Of a stretch of 45,969 nt of DNA, positions 8,088 through 16,001 are shown piece by piece. The DNA lies in NCBI GenBank assembly GCA_937922925.1, contig CALAKU010000051.1:1-45969 (forward strand). Direction: 5' to 3'. Source of the stretch: an uncultured Arenicella sp. GTDB lineage: Bacteria > Pseudomonadota > Gammaproteobacteria > Arenicellales > Arenicellaceae. A program made the translations under genes and the position numbers. Each line of letters begins with the position of its first letter. Within the stretch, counting starts at the first letter, position 1. The notes under the pieces were generated by a model. The model had not been told where the DNA came from, ran no database searches, and saw nothing but the letters and a program-made list of their open reading frames with translations.

Positions 8088-8957
8088 TTAGTTGGGAGTT
8101 GGGTTGATCGTCGGATTAAATTGATCCCAAACGGGTTGCACGGCTTCAGGTAATAGTGGAGCACCACCAAGTTTAGCCCAAGGCTGGTCATCAGAATGAA
8201 AATCTGAACCTCGTGATGCGAACAAATTATGCTCTTTGCATAACTGCGCCAACATGATCATTTGCTGAGGTTCGGTAATTGGTGTTGCGACTTCTAGAGC
8301 GTTTACGCCGACATCCAGCATATCTTTGATTAAGCGGATCAATTTTGTGCGAGTCAAACGATAGCGCATGGGATGCGCCAAGACGGCTACTCCACCAGCG
8401 GTCTGAATCCAACCAGCGGCCTCCGCCAAGCTCGGCCATTGCATGGCGATATAACCGGGTTTACCCGGAACTAAAAAGCGTTTAAACGCTTGCTTCTTGT
8501 TTTTGGCGTACCCCGATTCAACCAAGGCTTGAGCAAAATGAGGCCGGGTTGGCACACTGTCTTTCACCAGAAGAGCTTCTACTTTGTCTTGCACATCGTA
8601 TCCCCTCTTTTTTAAATCCGCATGGATCGCATCAGCCCTTTGCCATCGACGAGCTTTGTTTTCTTCAACACCGGCCTGCAACTGCGAGTTATCTGGGTCA
8701 ATACTTAAGCCAACTAAATGCACTAGCTGGAAATTCCAATGGCAGGAAAACTCGATGCCGGGAATCAAGTTAACACGGTGAACTTGCGATGCTTGATAGG
8801 CTTCTTCCAAACCACTCACACTGTCGTGGTCAGTGAGCGCAAGATGGCTGATACCACGCTCCTGCGCCCTCATCAACAACTCGGTCGGGCTCAAGGCTCC
8901 GTCGGAGAAGTGCGAATGGGTATGCAGGTCGTAATTAGTCGGCAATGGCGTCGGCAT
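8088..8957 (-). CDS. rnm: PHP-domain phosphoesterase, RNase AM-like
   Basis: A 289-residue PHP-domain metal-dependent phosphoesterase. Metal-binding motifs are visible in order: DLHTHSHFSDG at the N-terminus, LTDHDS, PGIEFS, VLAHPMRY and GSDFH near the C-terminus. The full-length similarity to E. coli YciV (RNase AM), an exonuclease trimming 5' ends of RNA and acting on nucleoside 3',5'-bisphosphates, is clear from these and the spacing. The longest frame starts at 9050, but the family starts just before YDLHTH, so ATG 8955-8957 was chosen. Even so it overlaps the end of thpR by 23 bp, which suggests coupled translation of two RNA-processing enzymes. Confidence 0.85.
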   Translation of the reverse strand: MPTPLPTNYDLHTHSHFSDGALSPTELLMRAQERGISHLALTDHDSVSGLEEAYQASQVHRVNLIPGIEFSCHWNFQLVHLVGLSIDPDNSQLQAGVEENKARRWQRADAIHADLKKRGYDVQDKVEALLVKDSVPTRPHFAQALVESGYAKNKKQAFKRFLVPGKPGYIAMQWPSLAEAAGWIQTAGGVAVLAHPMRYRLTRTKLIRLIKDMLDVGVNALEVATPITEPQQMIMLAQLCKEHNLFASRGSDFHSDDQPWAKLGGAPLLPEAVQPVWDQFNPTINPTPN

Positions 8958-9510
8958 AACTGGCGGTATCCAAGGGTAAGCGCACAAGAGGCTCGTACTG
9001 CGCCCCATTGCTACTGAGAATGCTCTCAAACAGCACCACTTCTTCAACATAGAATTCGATTCTATCCATGTGTGAAATATGGCCAGCGTATTGATTTTTA
9101 CTGTGACGAAATCGCCCCAAGGTTACATGAGGAAGGAACTTGCGTTTATCTGGCAGTATGTTGCTACTGCGCACTGCCGATAAGACCTCGCTATGTAAGC
9201 TAAGCAAACTCTCGCTTCGCTCTAACATAGATGCCACTAATTTGGGTTTTGATTCAGGAAATGGGCTTAAATGGGTCAGCTCAGCTAAAAATTCAAATTG
9301 CTGAATGTGATGATCCAAGGCCTCAACCAAGTTCTCCAAATCAGATTCACGCTGCTCACCTAAAAAGGCCAAAGTGACATGATAGTTTTCCTGATCTACC
9401 CAGCGAACAGCATTGCTTTTATCCTGATAGGCCATCTTGGCAGCCAAATCACCTAATTCGTTGGCCGCGTCTTTGGGAATGGGAAGTGCAATAAAGCTAC
9501 GAATTGTCAC
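8935..9510 (-). CDS. thpR: RNA 2',3'-cyclic phosphodiesterase
   Basis: A 191-residue member of the 2H phosphoesterase family (LigT/ThpR). The two catalytic HxTx motifs are HVTL at residues 44-47 and HVTL at 128-131, about 84 residues apart, as in the family. ThpR hydrolyses RNA 2',3'-cyclic phosphates to 2'-phosphates and can weakly join tRNA halves by a 2'-5' bond in vitro. It is cytoplasmic. The start MTIRSFIALP matches the usual beginning of the family. It is the first gene of the leftward group thpR-rnm-pepN-ydfG and overlaps rnm. Confidence 0.9.
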   Translation of the reverse strand: MTIRSFIALPIPKDAANELGDLAAKMAYQDKSNAVRWVDQENYHVTLAFLGEQRESDLENLVEALDHHIQQFEFLAELTHLSPFPESKPKLVASMLERSESLLSLHSEVLSAVRSSNILPDKRKFLPHVTLGRFRHSKNQYAGHISHMDRIEFYVEEVVLFESILSSNGAQYEPLVRLPLDTASYADAIAD

Positions 9511-9705
9511 AACGCCCTCCGAGTTTGTTGACCGCTCAAATAGAGCTCAAGCATAACAAAGAGCGAGCAACCTCGGCAGCGATATTCTGTGAATTTTGTA
9601 AACGCGGCGCTTCGTTTAACGATCAAATTGTGCGTTACATACAAAAGATAAAAACAAAACTTGCTAGACTCAGATTTGTAAGTCATACGTGTGTCTATCT
9701 CTTTT

Positions 9706-9861
9706 ATGTCACAAAATCACACTGCATTGGTCGATAAAATGTGGGCTGCGCTATCACGCGACCCCAACTTTGTGCCAATGATTGATGAGTGGGATAAATT
9801 ATGTGAAACCGAGGGCGTCAATGATAAGGGAGAGTTTATCGCCGCCAACGCTCGCCTTTAA
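9706..9861 (+). CDS. Possible 51-residue protein, unknown
   Basis: ATG 9706 opens a 51-codon frame ending at TAA 9859-9861. The product is soluble-looking and mildly acidic (KMWAALSRDPNF, MIDEWDKLCETEG), with no recognised domain. No clear ribosome binding site precedes it. The next ORF, in another frame, starts 24 bp later, so this may be a small first gene of a pair, or the broken N-terminus of a longer gene. Its codon use looks protein-like, but support is limited. Confidence 0.35.
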   Translation: MSQNHTALVDKMWAALSRDPNFVPMIDEWDKLCETEGVNDKGEFIAANARL

Positions 9862-9884
9862 CGAGCATAGGTCAGATTATAAGA

Positions 9885-10355
9885 ATGCCAAAGGTAGGAA
9901 GGCGAACCTTTATGCTTGCTCGCTATACGCCGAATTTATTGTTGGCGCCCCAAAAGATAGCGGCCAACGATTTTCAGTCTGGGCCTGAAGGCGTTAATCG
10001 AATGATTGCTTATTTTTTTGATCGACAACCTCACGATCTTGAGCGAGCGCAACAGATTCCTTTTTTCTTTAAATGTACCAAAGCGTTATTAGCGTTTTCG
10101 TTTGAAGACACGGATCGTCTGGTGGCTGATGTAAGTTATTGGGCCAAAGATTGGAGCCAATTCACTGAGAAGCTATCAACCGACACAAAGAAGATAGCGG
10201 TGATCGGAGGTCACAACTTAAACTTTGAAGAACAACAGCTTAGAAAGTTGTGCAAGGCGCTGCAATGGCAAGCTCGTATTTTTGAAGATGAAGGCCAGCT
10301 TCTGATTTTTTCTAAAACCGAGGAGTTATTTACTCTGGTTTCAAAGTCTTTTTAA
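9885..10355 (+). CDS. Hypothetical protein, 156 aa
   Basis: I do not recognise this family. The product is soluble and mixed alpha/beta, with a strand-like stretch KIAVIGGHNLNF near residue 106 and LLIFSKTEEL near the C-terminus. No signal peptide, membrane span or catalytic motif is seen. The ATG at 9885 has only a distant AGG upstream, and the frame is open back to 9828, so a non-ATG start or a frameshift joining it to the preceding 51-codon ORF cannot be excluded. The stop lies directly at a strong terminator-like hairpin, which supports a real transcription unit. Confidence 0.55.
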   Translation: MPKVGRRTFMLARYTPNLLLAPQKIAANDFQSGPEGVNRMIAYFFDRQPHDLERAQQIPFFFKCTKALLAFSFEDTDRLVADVSYWAKDWSQFTEKLSTDTKKIAVIGGHNLNFEEQQLRKLCKALQWQARIFEDEGQLLIFSKTEELFTLVSKSF

Positions 10356-10391
10356 AGTGACTTTTACACCATTTGGTGTATTCACTTTTCA
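10354..10391 (+). terminator. Intrinsic terminator after the 156-aa ORF
   Basis: AAAGTGA (10354-10360) pairs with TCACTTT (10382-10388), and inside it TACACC (10365-10370) pairs with GGTGTA (10375-10380) over ATTT. An internal CTTT/T bulge separates the stems, and the structure ends in TTTT. It starts in the stop codon of the ORF. Confidence 0.6.
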
Positions 10392-10426
10392 AATACTCAT
10401 ATGGATACTTGGCCTAAAGTTAAATT

Positions 10427-10448
10427 AGTTAAGGCCACGGCCTTAACT
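10427..10448. promoter_or_regulatory. Perfect inverted repeat upstream of lipoprotein gene
   Basis: AGTTAAGGCC (10427-10436) and GGCCTTAACT (10439-10448) form a perfect 10+10 bp inverted repeat with an AC spacer, 22 bp before the lipoprotein start. There is no T-tract after it, so an operator or a 5'-UTR hairpin is more likely than a terminator. A partial copy of the arm (GGCCTAAAGTTAA) lies just upstream at 10411-10423. Confidence 0.45.
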
Positions 10449-10470
10449 GCGTTTCCCGGTAAAAGGATTA

Positions 10471-10950
10471 GTGAAAAATACGTCTTTAACACTTATTTTA
10501 CTCGCCCTGCTCTCTGCTTGTTCATCTCAACAATCGACGAGCGCTCAAACCAGTTCACAAGACAGCGAAACTATTGCCCTAGGTCAGCTCATTATTAGGA
10601 CTGCCGACAAAAGAGCGGCCACTCGCTTTGATACACGGGCTTGCGAACTTAATTTTGTATTCATTAACGGTCTAGAAAAAATCACTCGTCTTAATGTCAC
10701 CAACCTTGAAACGATTGCAAATAATGAGCCAACTGGGCTCGGGTTTACCACGCCATCTATTCAGCCCATGAGCACTTTGGTCTGGCCAGAGAAATTAAAT
10801 GGCGCTTGCGACGCTCGAGGCGATATGACGTTTCGAGAAGTATTCTGCGACGTGGTGAACGATCAAGGGAGTAAGGTCGGTGATTGCAGAAATGAATTGA
10901 TTTTTGAAAGTGGGGAAGAAGTAAAGATAGTAGATAAAAGGAATCTCTAA
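10471..10950 (+). CDS. Hypothetical lipoprotein
   Basis: A 159-residue protein starting at GTG 10471, preceded by AAAGGA at good spacing. The N-terminus is a lipoprotein signal peptide: a lysine, a leucine-rich core, and the lipobox LLSAC with C17 as the lipidated residue, followed by a serine/glutamine-rich linker. The rest is a small soluble domain with four further cysteines that could form disulfides in the periplasm. S18 after the cysteine, not aspartate, predicts transfer to the outer membrane. I do not recognise the family. A perfect inverted repeat sits just upstream. Confidence 0.7.
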   Translation: MKNTSLTLILLALLSACSSQQSTSAQTSSQDSETIALGQLIIRTADKRAATRFDTRACELNFVFINGLEKITRLNVTNLETIANNEPTGLGFTTPSIQPMSTLVWPEKLNGACDARGDMTFREVFCDVVNDQGSKVGDCRNELIFESGEEVKIVDKRNL

Positions 10951-11054
10951 TGAGCATAAGTGTCCGATAGGGCTGGTTGTGTGTTTGTCACCAACAAATT
11001 TTAACCGAGTGGTCGCGTGATTGTCAGTTGCCTGAGTAAGCCGAAAATCGATTT

Positions 11055-11083
11055 TTGTAGAGATACCTAAAACTGGTTACAAT
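11055..11083 (+). promoter_or_regulatory. Candidate promoter for DUF465 gene
   Basis: TTGTAG (11055-11060) and TACAAT (11078-11083) are spaced by exactly 17 bp. Initiation near 11090 would leave a very short leader containing only the GAGG ribosome binding site and the ATG at 11101. Confidence 0.45.
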
Positions 11084-11100
11084 GATTTGCACGAGGTTTT

Positions 11101-11313
11101 ATGCAAATCACCAAAGCCGACAAACAACGATTGCTGCAAGCAGTAGCGGAGCTTAAACAAGAGCACCGAGAATTAGACTTGGCCATCAAAGAAATCGATG
11201 AACAATTAGTCGTAAATCAGTTTGAAATTAAGCGCTTGAAAAAGCACAAACTTAAACTCAAAGACTCGATCGCTCGGATAGAGAGCCAGCTTATTCCAGA
11301 CCTGCATGCTTAA
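11101..11313 (+). CDS. YdcH-like DUF465 coiled-coil protein
   Basis: A 70-residue, almost entirely helical, highly charged protein. The C-terminal EIKRLKKHKLKLKDSIARIE segment matches the typical DUF465 ending (basic K/R-rich run followed by LKDxI). E. coli YdcH is of similar size; the function of the family is not established. GAGG lies 6 bp before ATG 11101. The gene is 24 bp upstream of the secreted M20 amidohydrolase and could be cotranscribed with it, although no functional link is evident. Confidence 0.75.
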   Translation: MQITKADKQRLLQAVAELKQEHRELDLAIKEIDEQLVVNQFEIKRLKKHKLKLKDSIARIESQLIPDLHA

Positions 11314-11337
11314 AATACACATTATCGGGGCATCACT

Positions 11338-12678
11338 ATGAATCGAACACTAGCGTCGCTTAAACCGGGGTTGCTTGCTTTAGCATTCGGCCTTCTTTTG
11401 ACCACCAGCGCCATCGCTCAAGACTTATCGGCCGTGATCCAACAAGATTACGATCAACATTTAGATGATTTGTTTAAACATTTTCATGCCAACCCTGAGC
11501 TAAGCACGGTAGAGAATAAAACCGCAGCACGCATGGCTGAGGAATTAAGCTCGGCTGGATACGACGTAACCACCGGCATTGGCGGCACAGGAGTGGTTGC
11601 AATACTCAAAAATGGGGAAGGCCCATTAGTGAGTATGCGGGCTGATATGGACGGTCTGCCCGTTGAAGAAAAATCCGGCTTGGAATACGCCTCTACCGCT
11701 AAACAGGTTGACCCAATTACTGGCAACGACGTGTTTGTGATGCATGCCTGTGGCCACGATGTTCACATCACCAGTCTGGTTGGAACAGCAAGACGCATGG
11801 TTGCCATGAAAGACCAATGGTCAGGTACCTTAATGTTGATCGTTCAACCCGCCGAAGAGCGTGTATTGGGTGCTAAAGCGATGATGGACGATGGCTTGTA
11901 TGAGCGTTTTGGCACGCCTGATTTTGGTCTTGCCTTTCATGTAAGCAGCGGCATTGAGTCTGGCAAGATAGGTATTACCGATGGCAGCCCGTATGCCGGG
12001 GCCGACACGGTCGACATTATTGTGCATGGCGTCGGGGCTCATGGCGCAGCTCCGCATGCTGGTAAAGACCCCATTGTGTTGGCCAGCCAAATCGTCCTGG
12101 CGTTGCAAACGTTGGTGGCACGAGAATTGCCACCGCGAGACCCTGGCGTTGTGACCGTAGGGTCTTTTCATTCAGGCACCAAGCACAATATTATTTCAGA
12201 TAGAGCGGTGTTGCAGCTAACCGTGCGCAATACCAGCGTAGAAACTCGCGACTTGTTGTTAAATGGTATCAAGCGTATCGCCCAAAACATGGGCCGAGTT
12301 GCTGGCTTACCAGACGACAAGCTACCTGAGGTGATTGTCTCGAAAGAGAGCGTACCGCCGACGATTAACAACGCCGAATTGGCGCAACGCTTGAGAGCAT
12401 TGTGGGTAGATAAAATGGGCGAAGAGATTTTGAGTAATCGCCCTAATAAAGGGATGGGCGCTGAAGACTATCCTTTTTTCACTACTGAGCCTTATATCCC
12501 AAGCGTGTACTTCGCTGTTGGCGGCACGCCAGCCAAAGACTTTACAGCCGCCGAACAAGGTGGGCCACCGGTGCCTAGCCACCATAGCCCTCTGTTTAAG
12601 GTAACCCCTGAGCCGGCCGTCACCAGCGGTGTTGAAGCCACTGTTTTGGCGTTGTTAGAGCTGATGCCAAAACCCTAA
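11338..12678 (+). CDS. Secreted M20D amidohydrolase
   Basis: A 446-residue metallo-amidohydrolase related to hippurate and IAA-amino-acid hydrolases. Metal ligands are seen in HACGHDVH (C138, H140), in PAEE (E173/E174), in the histidine of LAFHVSSG, and in the histidine pair of VPSHHSP near the C-terminus. The dimerisation domain is the central GAHGAAPHAGKDP segment. The first 27 residues form a Sec signal peptide (K9, hydrophobic core, cleavage after AIAQ or SAIA), so the enzyme acts outside the cytoplasm, whereas many family members are cytoplasmic. It probably releases an acyl or amino acid group from an N-acylated amino acid; the natural substrate is unknown. Confidence 0.9.
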   Translation: MNRTLASLKPGLLALAFGLLLTTSAIAQDLSAVIQQDYDQHLDDLFKHFHANPELSTVENKTAARMAEELSSAGYDVTTGIGGTGVVAILKNGEGPLVSMRADMDGLPVEEKSGLEYASTAKQVDPITGNDVFVMHACGHDVHITSLVGTARRMVAMKDQWSGTLMLIVQPAEERVLGAKAMMDDGLYERFGTPDFGLAFHVSSGIESGKIGITDGSPYAGADTVDIIVHGVGAHGAAPHAGKDPIVLASQIVLALQTLVARELPPRDPGVVTVGSFHSGTKHNIISDRAVLQLTVRNTSVETRDLLLNGIKRIAQNMGRVAGLPDDKLPEVIVSKESVPPTINNAELAQRLRALWVDKMGEEILSNRPNKGMGAEDYPFFTTEPYIPSVYFAVGGTPAKDFTAAEQGGPPVPSHHSPLFKVTPEPAVTSGVEATVLALLELMPKP

Positions 12679-12710
12679 TCTGTAAGGCTTAGCTAAAGGT
12701 TTGCTATCCA

Positions 12711-12739
12711 AAAGAGGTTAGTAGGCTAACCTCTTTTTT
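12711..12739. terminator. Bidirectional terminator between M20 gene and ctpA
   Basis: An 11-bp perfect stem, AAAGAGGTTAG (12711-12721) with CTAACCTCTTT (12726-12736) and a TAGG loop, is followed on the + strand by a run of T. The right arm includes the ctpA stop codon, so the element serves the end of both convergent genes. Confidence 0.8.
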
Positions 12740-14090
12740 GTTGAAAAAGTACCAGCCCTTTGATGAGGTTAAAAGCCTCGTTCAACTGATAGTCTCGTGC
12801 TAACAGAGCTTGGGTTTCTTCAGACAATTTTTCTTTTTCGGTAACTTGCTGATCGTCGTTATCCAATCGCCCAGGTAAATCGTTTTCTTTTAGTCTTTTA
12901 AAGCCCTCTTCTTCCTCTGAAAAGCGGCGTGGCTCAACGATCACATCCGGTTCGATGCCTTGGGCTTGAATGGAATGACCATCAGGTGTGTAGTAACGGG
13001 CTGTGGTTAATTTAATGGCTTCACGCTCACCGAGATCGAGCACCGTTTGCACCGATCCTTTACCGAACGAATCCGTGCCTAAAATTAGAGCTCGATCGTG
13101 GTCTTGCAATGCGCCAGCGACAATTTCAGCCGCGCTCGCCGAACCTCCATTGATTAACAAGATTAACGGCTTACCCTCGATTAAGTCGCTTGGCGTTGCC
13201 GTGTAAACTTGTTCGTTTTCAGCGTTGCGTGCACGAGTCGAGACAATGGTGCCTTCTTCAATGAAAATATCGGCTATCGAAATGGCACTGGTTAACAAGC
13301 CCCCAGGGTTATTTCTCATATCGAGAATCAAACCGCTGAAATCATCCTTTTGCATAAGCTGTTTCAGCTCTTTACGAAACGTTTCAGCCGTCGCTATTTG
13401 AAATTGAGTAACACGTAAATAGCCTATTTGATCAGACAAACTTCGGCGTTTGACGGAACTCAAACGAACCACGGCTCTGGTGAGTTCTACCTCAAAGGGC
13501 TCCGGTTCAGATTCTCGCAGTATGGTAAGTGTGATCTTAGTGCCCGGCGCGCCGCGCATTGCATCGGTGGCTTCTTGAAGGCTCAGCCCCGAAACCGTCT
13601 TACCGTCCATTCGAATGATCAGATCGCCAGATTGGATACCCGCGTTTGCAGCCGGAGTATCGTCGATGGGCGCAATCACTTTCACAAAACCGCCCTCCAT
13701 GACCACCTCCATACCAAGCCCGGTAAAAGACCCACTGGTACCTTCACTTAAGTCTTCATAACGATCGTCTTTAAGATAAACCGAGTGTGGGTCTAGGCCA
13801 CTTAGCATGCCTTCTATGGCGTACTCCAAGAGTTGTTCGTCAGTCACCGGCTCTACGTAGTTTGCTTTGATGCGAGTAAAAATTTCTGCAAAGGTTTGAA
13901 TCTGATCTAGAGGAAGCGGTGTTGATGTCACCTCATTGCTTGGTTCATCATCGGCGCTAGGCGCTTCTTCGCTTTGGGCGAAAACACCGACCGCGACAAA
14001 CAGAAAACTACTCGCAACGACTGACCGCAACAATTTGCGAGTAGCCCTTTGAGCACTATTATTCATTTGATATTTGTTCATGCTTTTCAT
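12726..14090 (-). CDS. ctpA: S41 C-terminal processing protease
   Basis: A serine protease of the CtpA/Prc family, 454 residues from the chosen ATG (14088-14090). An N-terminal signal peptide (basic start, SVVASSFLFVAVGVFAQ core) is followed by a PDZ domain at about residues 85-165 (GLGMEVV...GDLIIRMDG) and the S41 catalytic domain. The nucleophile serine is in NGGSASAAE and the general-base lysine in GTDSFGKGSVQT. The protein degrades or trims periplasmic and cell-wall proteins. The start is uncertain: ATG at 14126, 14090, 14081 and 14066 are all in frame, and none has a good ribosome site. It follows envC within 25 bp, so the pair is likely cotranscribed and linked to peptidoglycan hydrolase control. 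Confidence 0.88.
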   Translation of the reverse strand: MKSMNKYQMNNSAQRATRKLLRSVVASSFLFVAVGVFAQSEEAPSADDEPSNEVTSTPLPLDQIQTFAEIFTRIKANYVEPVTDEQLLEYAIEGMLSGLDPHSVYLKDDRYEDLSEGTSGSFTGLGMEVVMEGGFVKVIAPIDDTPAANAGIQSGDLIIRMDGKTVSGLSLQEATDAMRGAPGTKITLTILRESEPEPFEVELTRAVVRLSSVKRRSLSDQIGYLRVTQFQIATAETFRKELKQLMQKDDFSGLILDMRNNPGGLLTSAISIADIFIEEGTIVSTRARNAENEQVYTATPSDLIEGKPLILLINGGSASAAEIVAGALQDHDRALILGTDSFGKGSVQTVLDLGEREAIKLTTARYYTPDGHSIQAQGIEPDVIVEPRRFSEEEEGFKRLKENDLPGRLDNDDQQVTEKEKLSEETQALLARDYQLNEAFNLIKGLVLFQQKRG

Positions 14091-14113
14091 TATACAGAGG
14101 TTGTGTATCGAAC

Positions 14114-15313
14114 TTAGCGGCACCATATAAGTGGGTCTACGGGGAGCGCATTTCGTCGTATCTCAAAATAAAGACCGTGCGACTTGAGCCCTCCTGTCAC
14201 GCCAGTGTCGGCTATGGCCTCGTTCACATCGACCCGGTCGCCGACTTTCTTGCGCAATCGTGCATTGTGACCATATAAACTAATATGGTCATCGCCATGA
14301 TCAATAATAATCAGTAAGCCATACCCTTTTAGAAAATCAGCGAACAACACTCGGCCGCTAAAAATGCTGCTCACCGGCTTTGAGCCAGATGTTGAATAAA
14401 ATAGACCATCCGAACGCATGCCAGACTCGGGTAAGCGAGCGCCAAACTTTCGGCTTGGTTTGGTGCTGATTGGGCAACTGAGGCGGCCTTTGTGATTGGC
14501 GAAGCCGCCTTTGACCAGTGGCCGAGTTGGTCTCGTCTCAGAAGGACGAGCTTGCTCTAACTGCCTTAACTTCTTTGCCTGCTCTTTGAGTTTGACCAAT
14601 AGCGCTTTTAACCGCGTGCGGTCGGCTTGCAAGGTTTTGAGAGACGATTGAGCCCCTTTGATTTTAGTATCTAAGCGCGCTATCGCCTTGGCTCGTTTTT
14701 GGGTTTGCTCTTTTTGCCGTGCGCGCAGAACCTCTAAACTTGTTCGTTCTTCTTCGATTTTCTGAGTTTGATCTAATAGTGACGCTTTGGTGGCCAACAC
14801 CTCTTGGATTTGTCGACTTACTGCGTTGTATCTTTCTCGCAGAGCCCTCTGTAAATACCCTTGATAGTGCTGATAGCGGCCAAGGGCATAGGGGTTCTCC
14901 TGATTAAGCACACTCTTTAAATAGTCGACCCGGCCATTGGTAAAACGACTTCTCAATAATGCCGCTAAACTGCTGCGAGCTGTCTCCGCTGCCGCCGTCT
15001 GGTCGGACAATTGCTGGTCAAGTGTTTGTTGTTGCTGCGTTAAGGCGGCTAAAGAGGCCTGCGATTCGCTTAACCTTTCGGAGACTCGTTTAAGCTGCTT
15101 TTCGGCTTCTAGTAGGTTGTCTCGCTCAGTTTTGCGTTGTGCTTTGTTGGCATTTAGATTACGCGTCAAACGTTGGATTTGCGTATTTATCTCCTTGATT
15201 GAGCTCTCGTAGTCTTTGGATTGGTTCTGGGCAATCGCTGTCTGCGCAAAGACGGTAAATCCTATTACTACAGCAATCAAAAAGAGCAAGATTTTTTCAA
15301 CCATCAAGTGCAT
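14114..15313 (-). CDS. envC: EnvC-like murein hydrolase activator
   Basis: A 399-residue periplasmic protein: signal peptide (residues 1-28, ending QTAIAQ), a long coiled coil of about 30-260 rich in Q, R, K and E, and a C-terminal LytM/M23 domain from about 280. The M23 zinc site is degenerate: the first motif reads GMRSD instead of HxxxD-type, and the HxH position reads LYF. Loss of these ligands is known for EnvC, which does not cut peptidoglycan itself but activates amidases AmiA/AmiB under FtsEX control at division. The usual upstream neighbour gpmI is absent here; the 5' side faces a divergent rhodanese gene. Confidence 0.87.
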   Translation of the reverse strand: MHLMVEKILLFLIAVVIGFTVFAQTAIAQNQSKDYESSIKEINTQIQRLTRNLNANKAQRKTERDNLLEAEKQLKRVSERLSESQASLAALTQQQQTLDQQLSDQTAAAETARSSLAALLRSRFTNGRVDYLKSVLNQENPYALGRYQHYQGYLQRALRERYNAVSRQIQEVLATKASLLDQTQKIEEERTSLEVLRARQKEQTQKRAKAIARLDTKIKGAQSSLKTLQADRTRLKALLVKLKEQAKKLRQLEQARPSETRPTRPLVKGGFANHKGRLSCPISTKPSRKFGARLPESGMRSDGLFYSTSGSKPVSSIFSGRVLFADFLKGYGLLIIIDHGDDHISLYGHNARLRKKVGDRVDVNEAIADTGVTGGLKSHGLYFEIRRNALPVDPLIWCR

Positions 15314-15333
15314 AGAGATTGGCTTTTGTAGGG

Positions 15334-15339
15334 TATAAT
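15334..15339 (+). promoter_or_regulatory. Possible -10 element for rhodanese-secB
   Basis: A perfect TATAAT lies just upstream of the envC start, reading rightward. No good -35 was found at 16-18 bp. If used, it would give a leader of about 210 nt. The gap 15314-15558 shows no other convincing feature. Confidence 0.25.
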
Positions 15340-15558
15340 TGCGCGCTAATTTGCTGAGCGATTGAAGGCTTATTTTAACCCGTTAATGCCCCGGTTAATG
15401 AGTCTTTGCAAGATTTTTTGAACGGCCATAAACAGGCAGTTTTGAATACGCGCCAGGCGAAAGCCAACAAGATGGAAAAGCCCAGAGCTCCATCTAACGC
15501 TTAGATAAAAGTTCAACCCAAAAAAGAGTCACAGTAAAGCGAGAAGAAGACTATTACG

Positions 15559-15987
15559 ATGTTTATTGAATTCATAAACCAAAACATATGGTGGTTTGTT
15601 GCTTTGGTCGTGGTTGCCAATTTGTTGCTCTGGTCTATTGTGCAAGGCAACGTGGCCGGAGCCAATATGGTCTCGGCTTTAGAGATGCCTCGTCTGCAAC
15701 GCCAGGGAAAAAGCCTATTGTTGGACGTAAACAAAATGGACGACTACGCTCGCGGCCACATTCCTTCCTCGGTTAGCCAACCAATCGAGTCTTTAGATAC
15801 CAACGATATCAAACTGGCTAAGTTCAAAGATAAAACGGTTATTTTGGTTTGCCAAAATGGAGCGAGAAGTGCTAAAGCCGCGAAGTCATTGATCAAAGCT
15901 GGCTACAGTGACGTTAATATTTTGCGTGGCGGCTTAATGAGTTGGACCAAAGAAAACCTTCCTATTACCAGCGATAAAACCAGTTAA
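15559..15987 (+). CDS. Membrane-anchored rhodanese, YibN-like
   Basis: A 142-residue protein with an N-terminal membrane span (about residues 10-28) and one rhodanese domain. The active-site loop starts with C98 in CQNGARSA, a six-residue loop typical of single-domain sulfurtransferases. E. coli YibN has the same layout and, as here, lies close to secB; there grxC sits between them, but it is absent here. The domain would face the cytoplasm if the span is a type with N-out. The substrate is unknown; a role in protein export quality or sulfur transfer is only suggested by neighbourhood. Confidence 0.85.
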   Translation: MFIEFINQNIWWFVALVVVANLLLWSIVQGNVAGANMVSALEMPRLQRQGKSLLLDVNKMDDYARGHIPSSVSQPIESLDTNDIKLAKFKDKTVILVCQNGARSAKAAKSLIKAGYSDVNILRGGLMSWTKENLPITSDKTS

Positions 15988-16001
15988 AAAGAGAGAAAAC
16001 C

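Noticed and set aside
8739..9017. Rightward frames inside rnm and thpR
   Set aside because: They lie opposite well-supported genes, show no family features, and follow from codon bias of the true strand.
9782..9988. 68-codon frame overlapping the two unknown ORFs
   Set aside because: It overlaps two better candidates, runs across both, and has no ribosome site or family features.
15406..15504. A 32-codon TTG-initiated frame in the envC-rhodanese gap
   Set aside because: No ribosome site, no recognisable product and a rare start codon; it has no support beyond being open. It is also not a visible remnant of gpmI.
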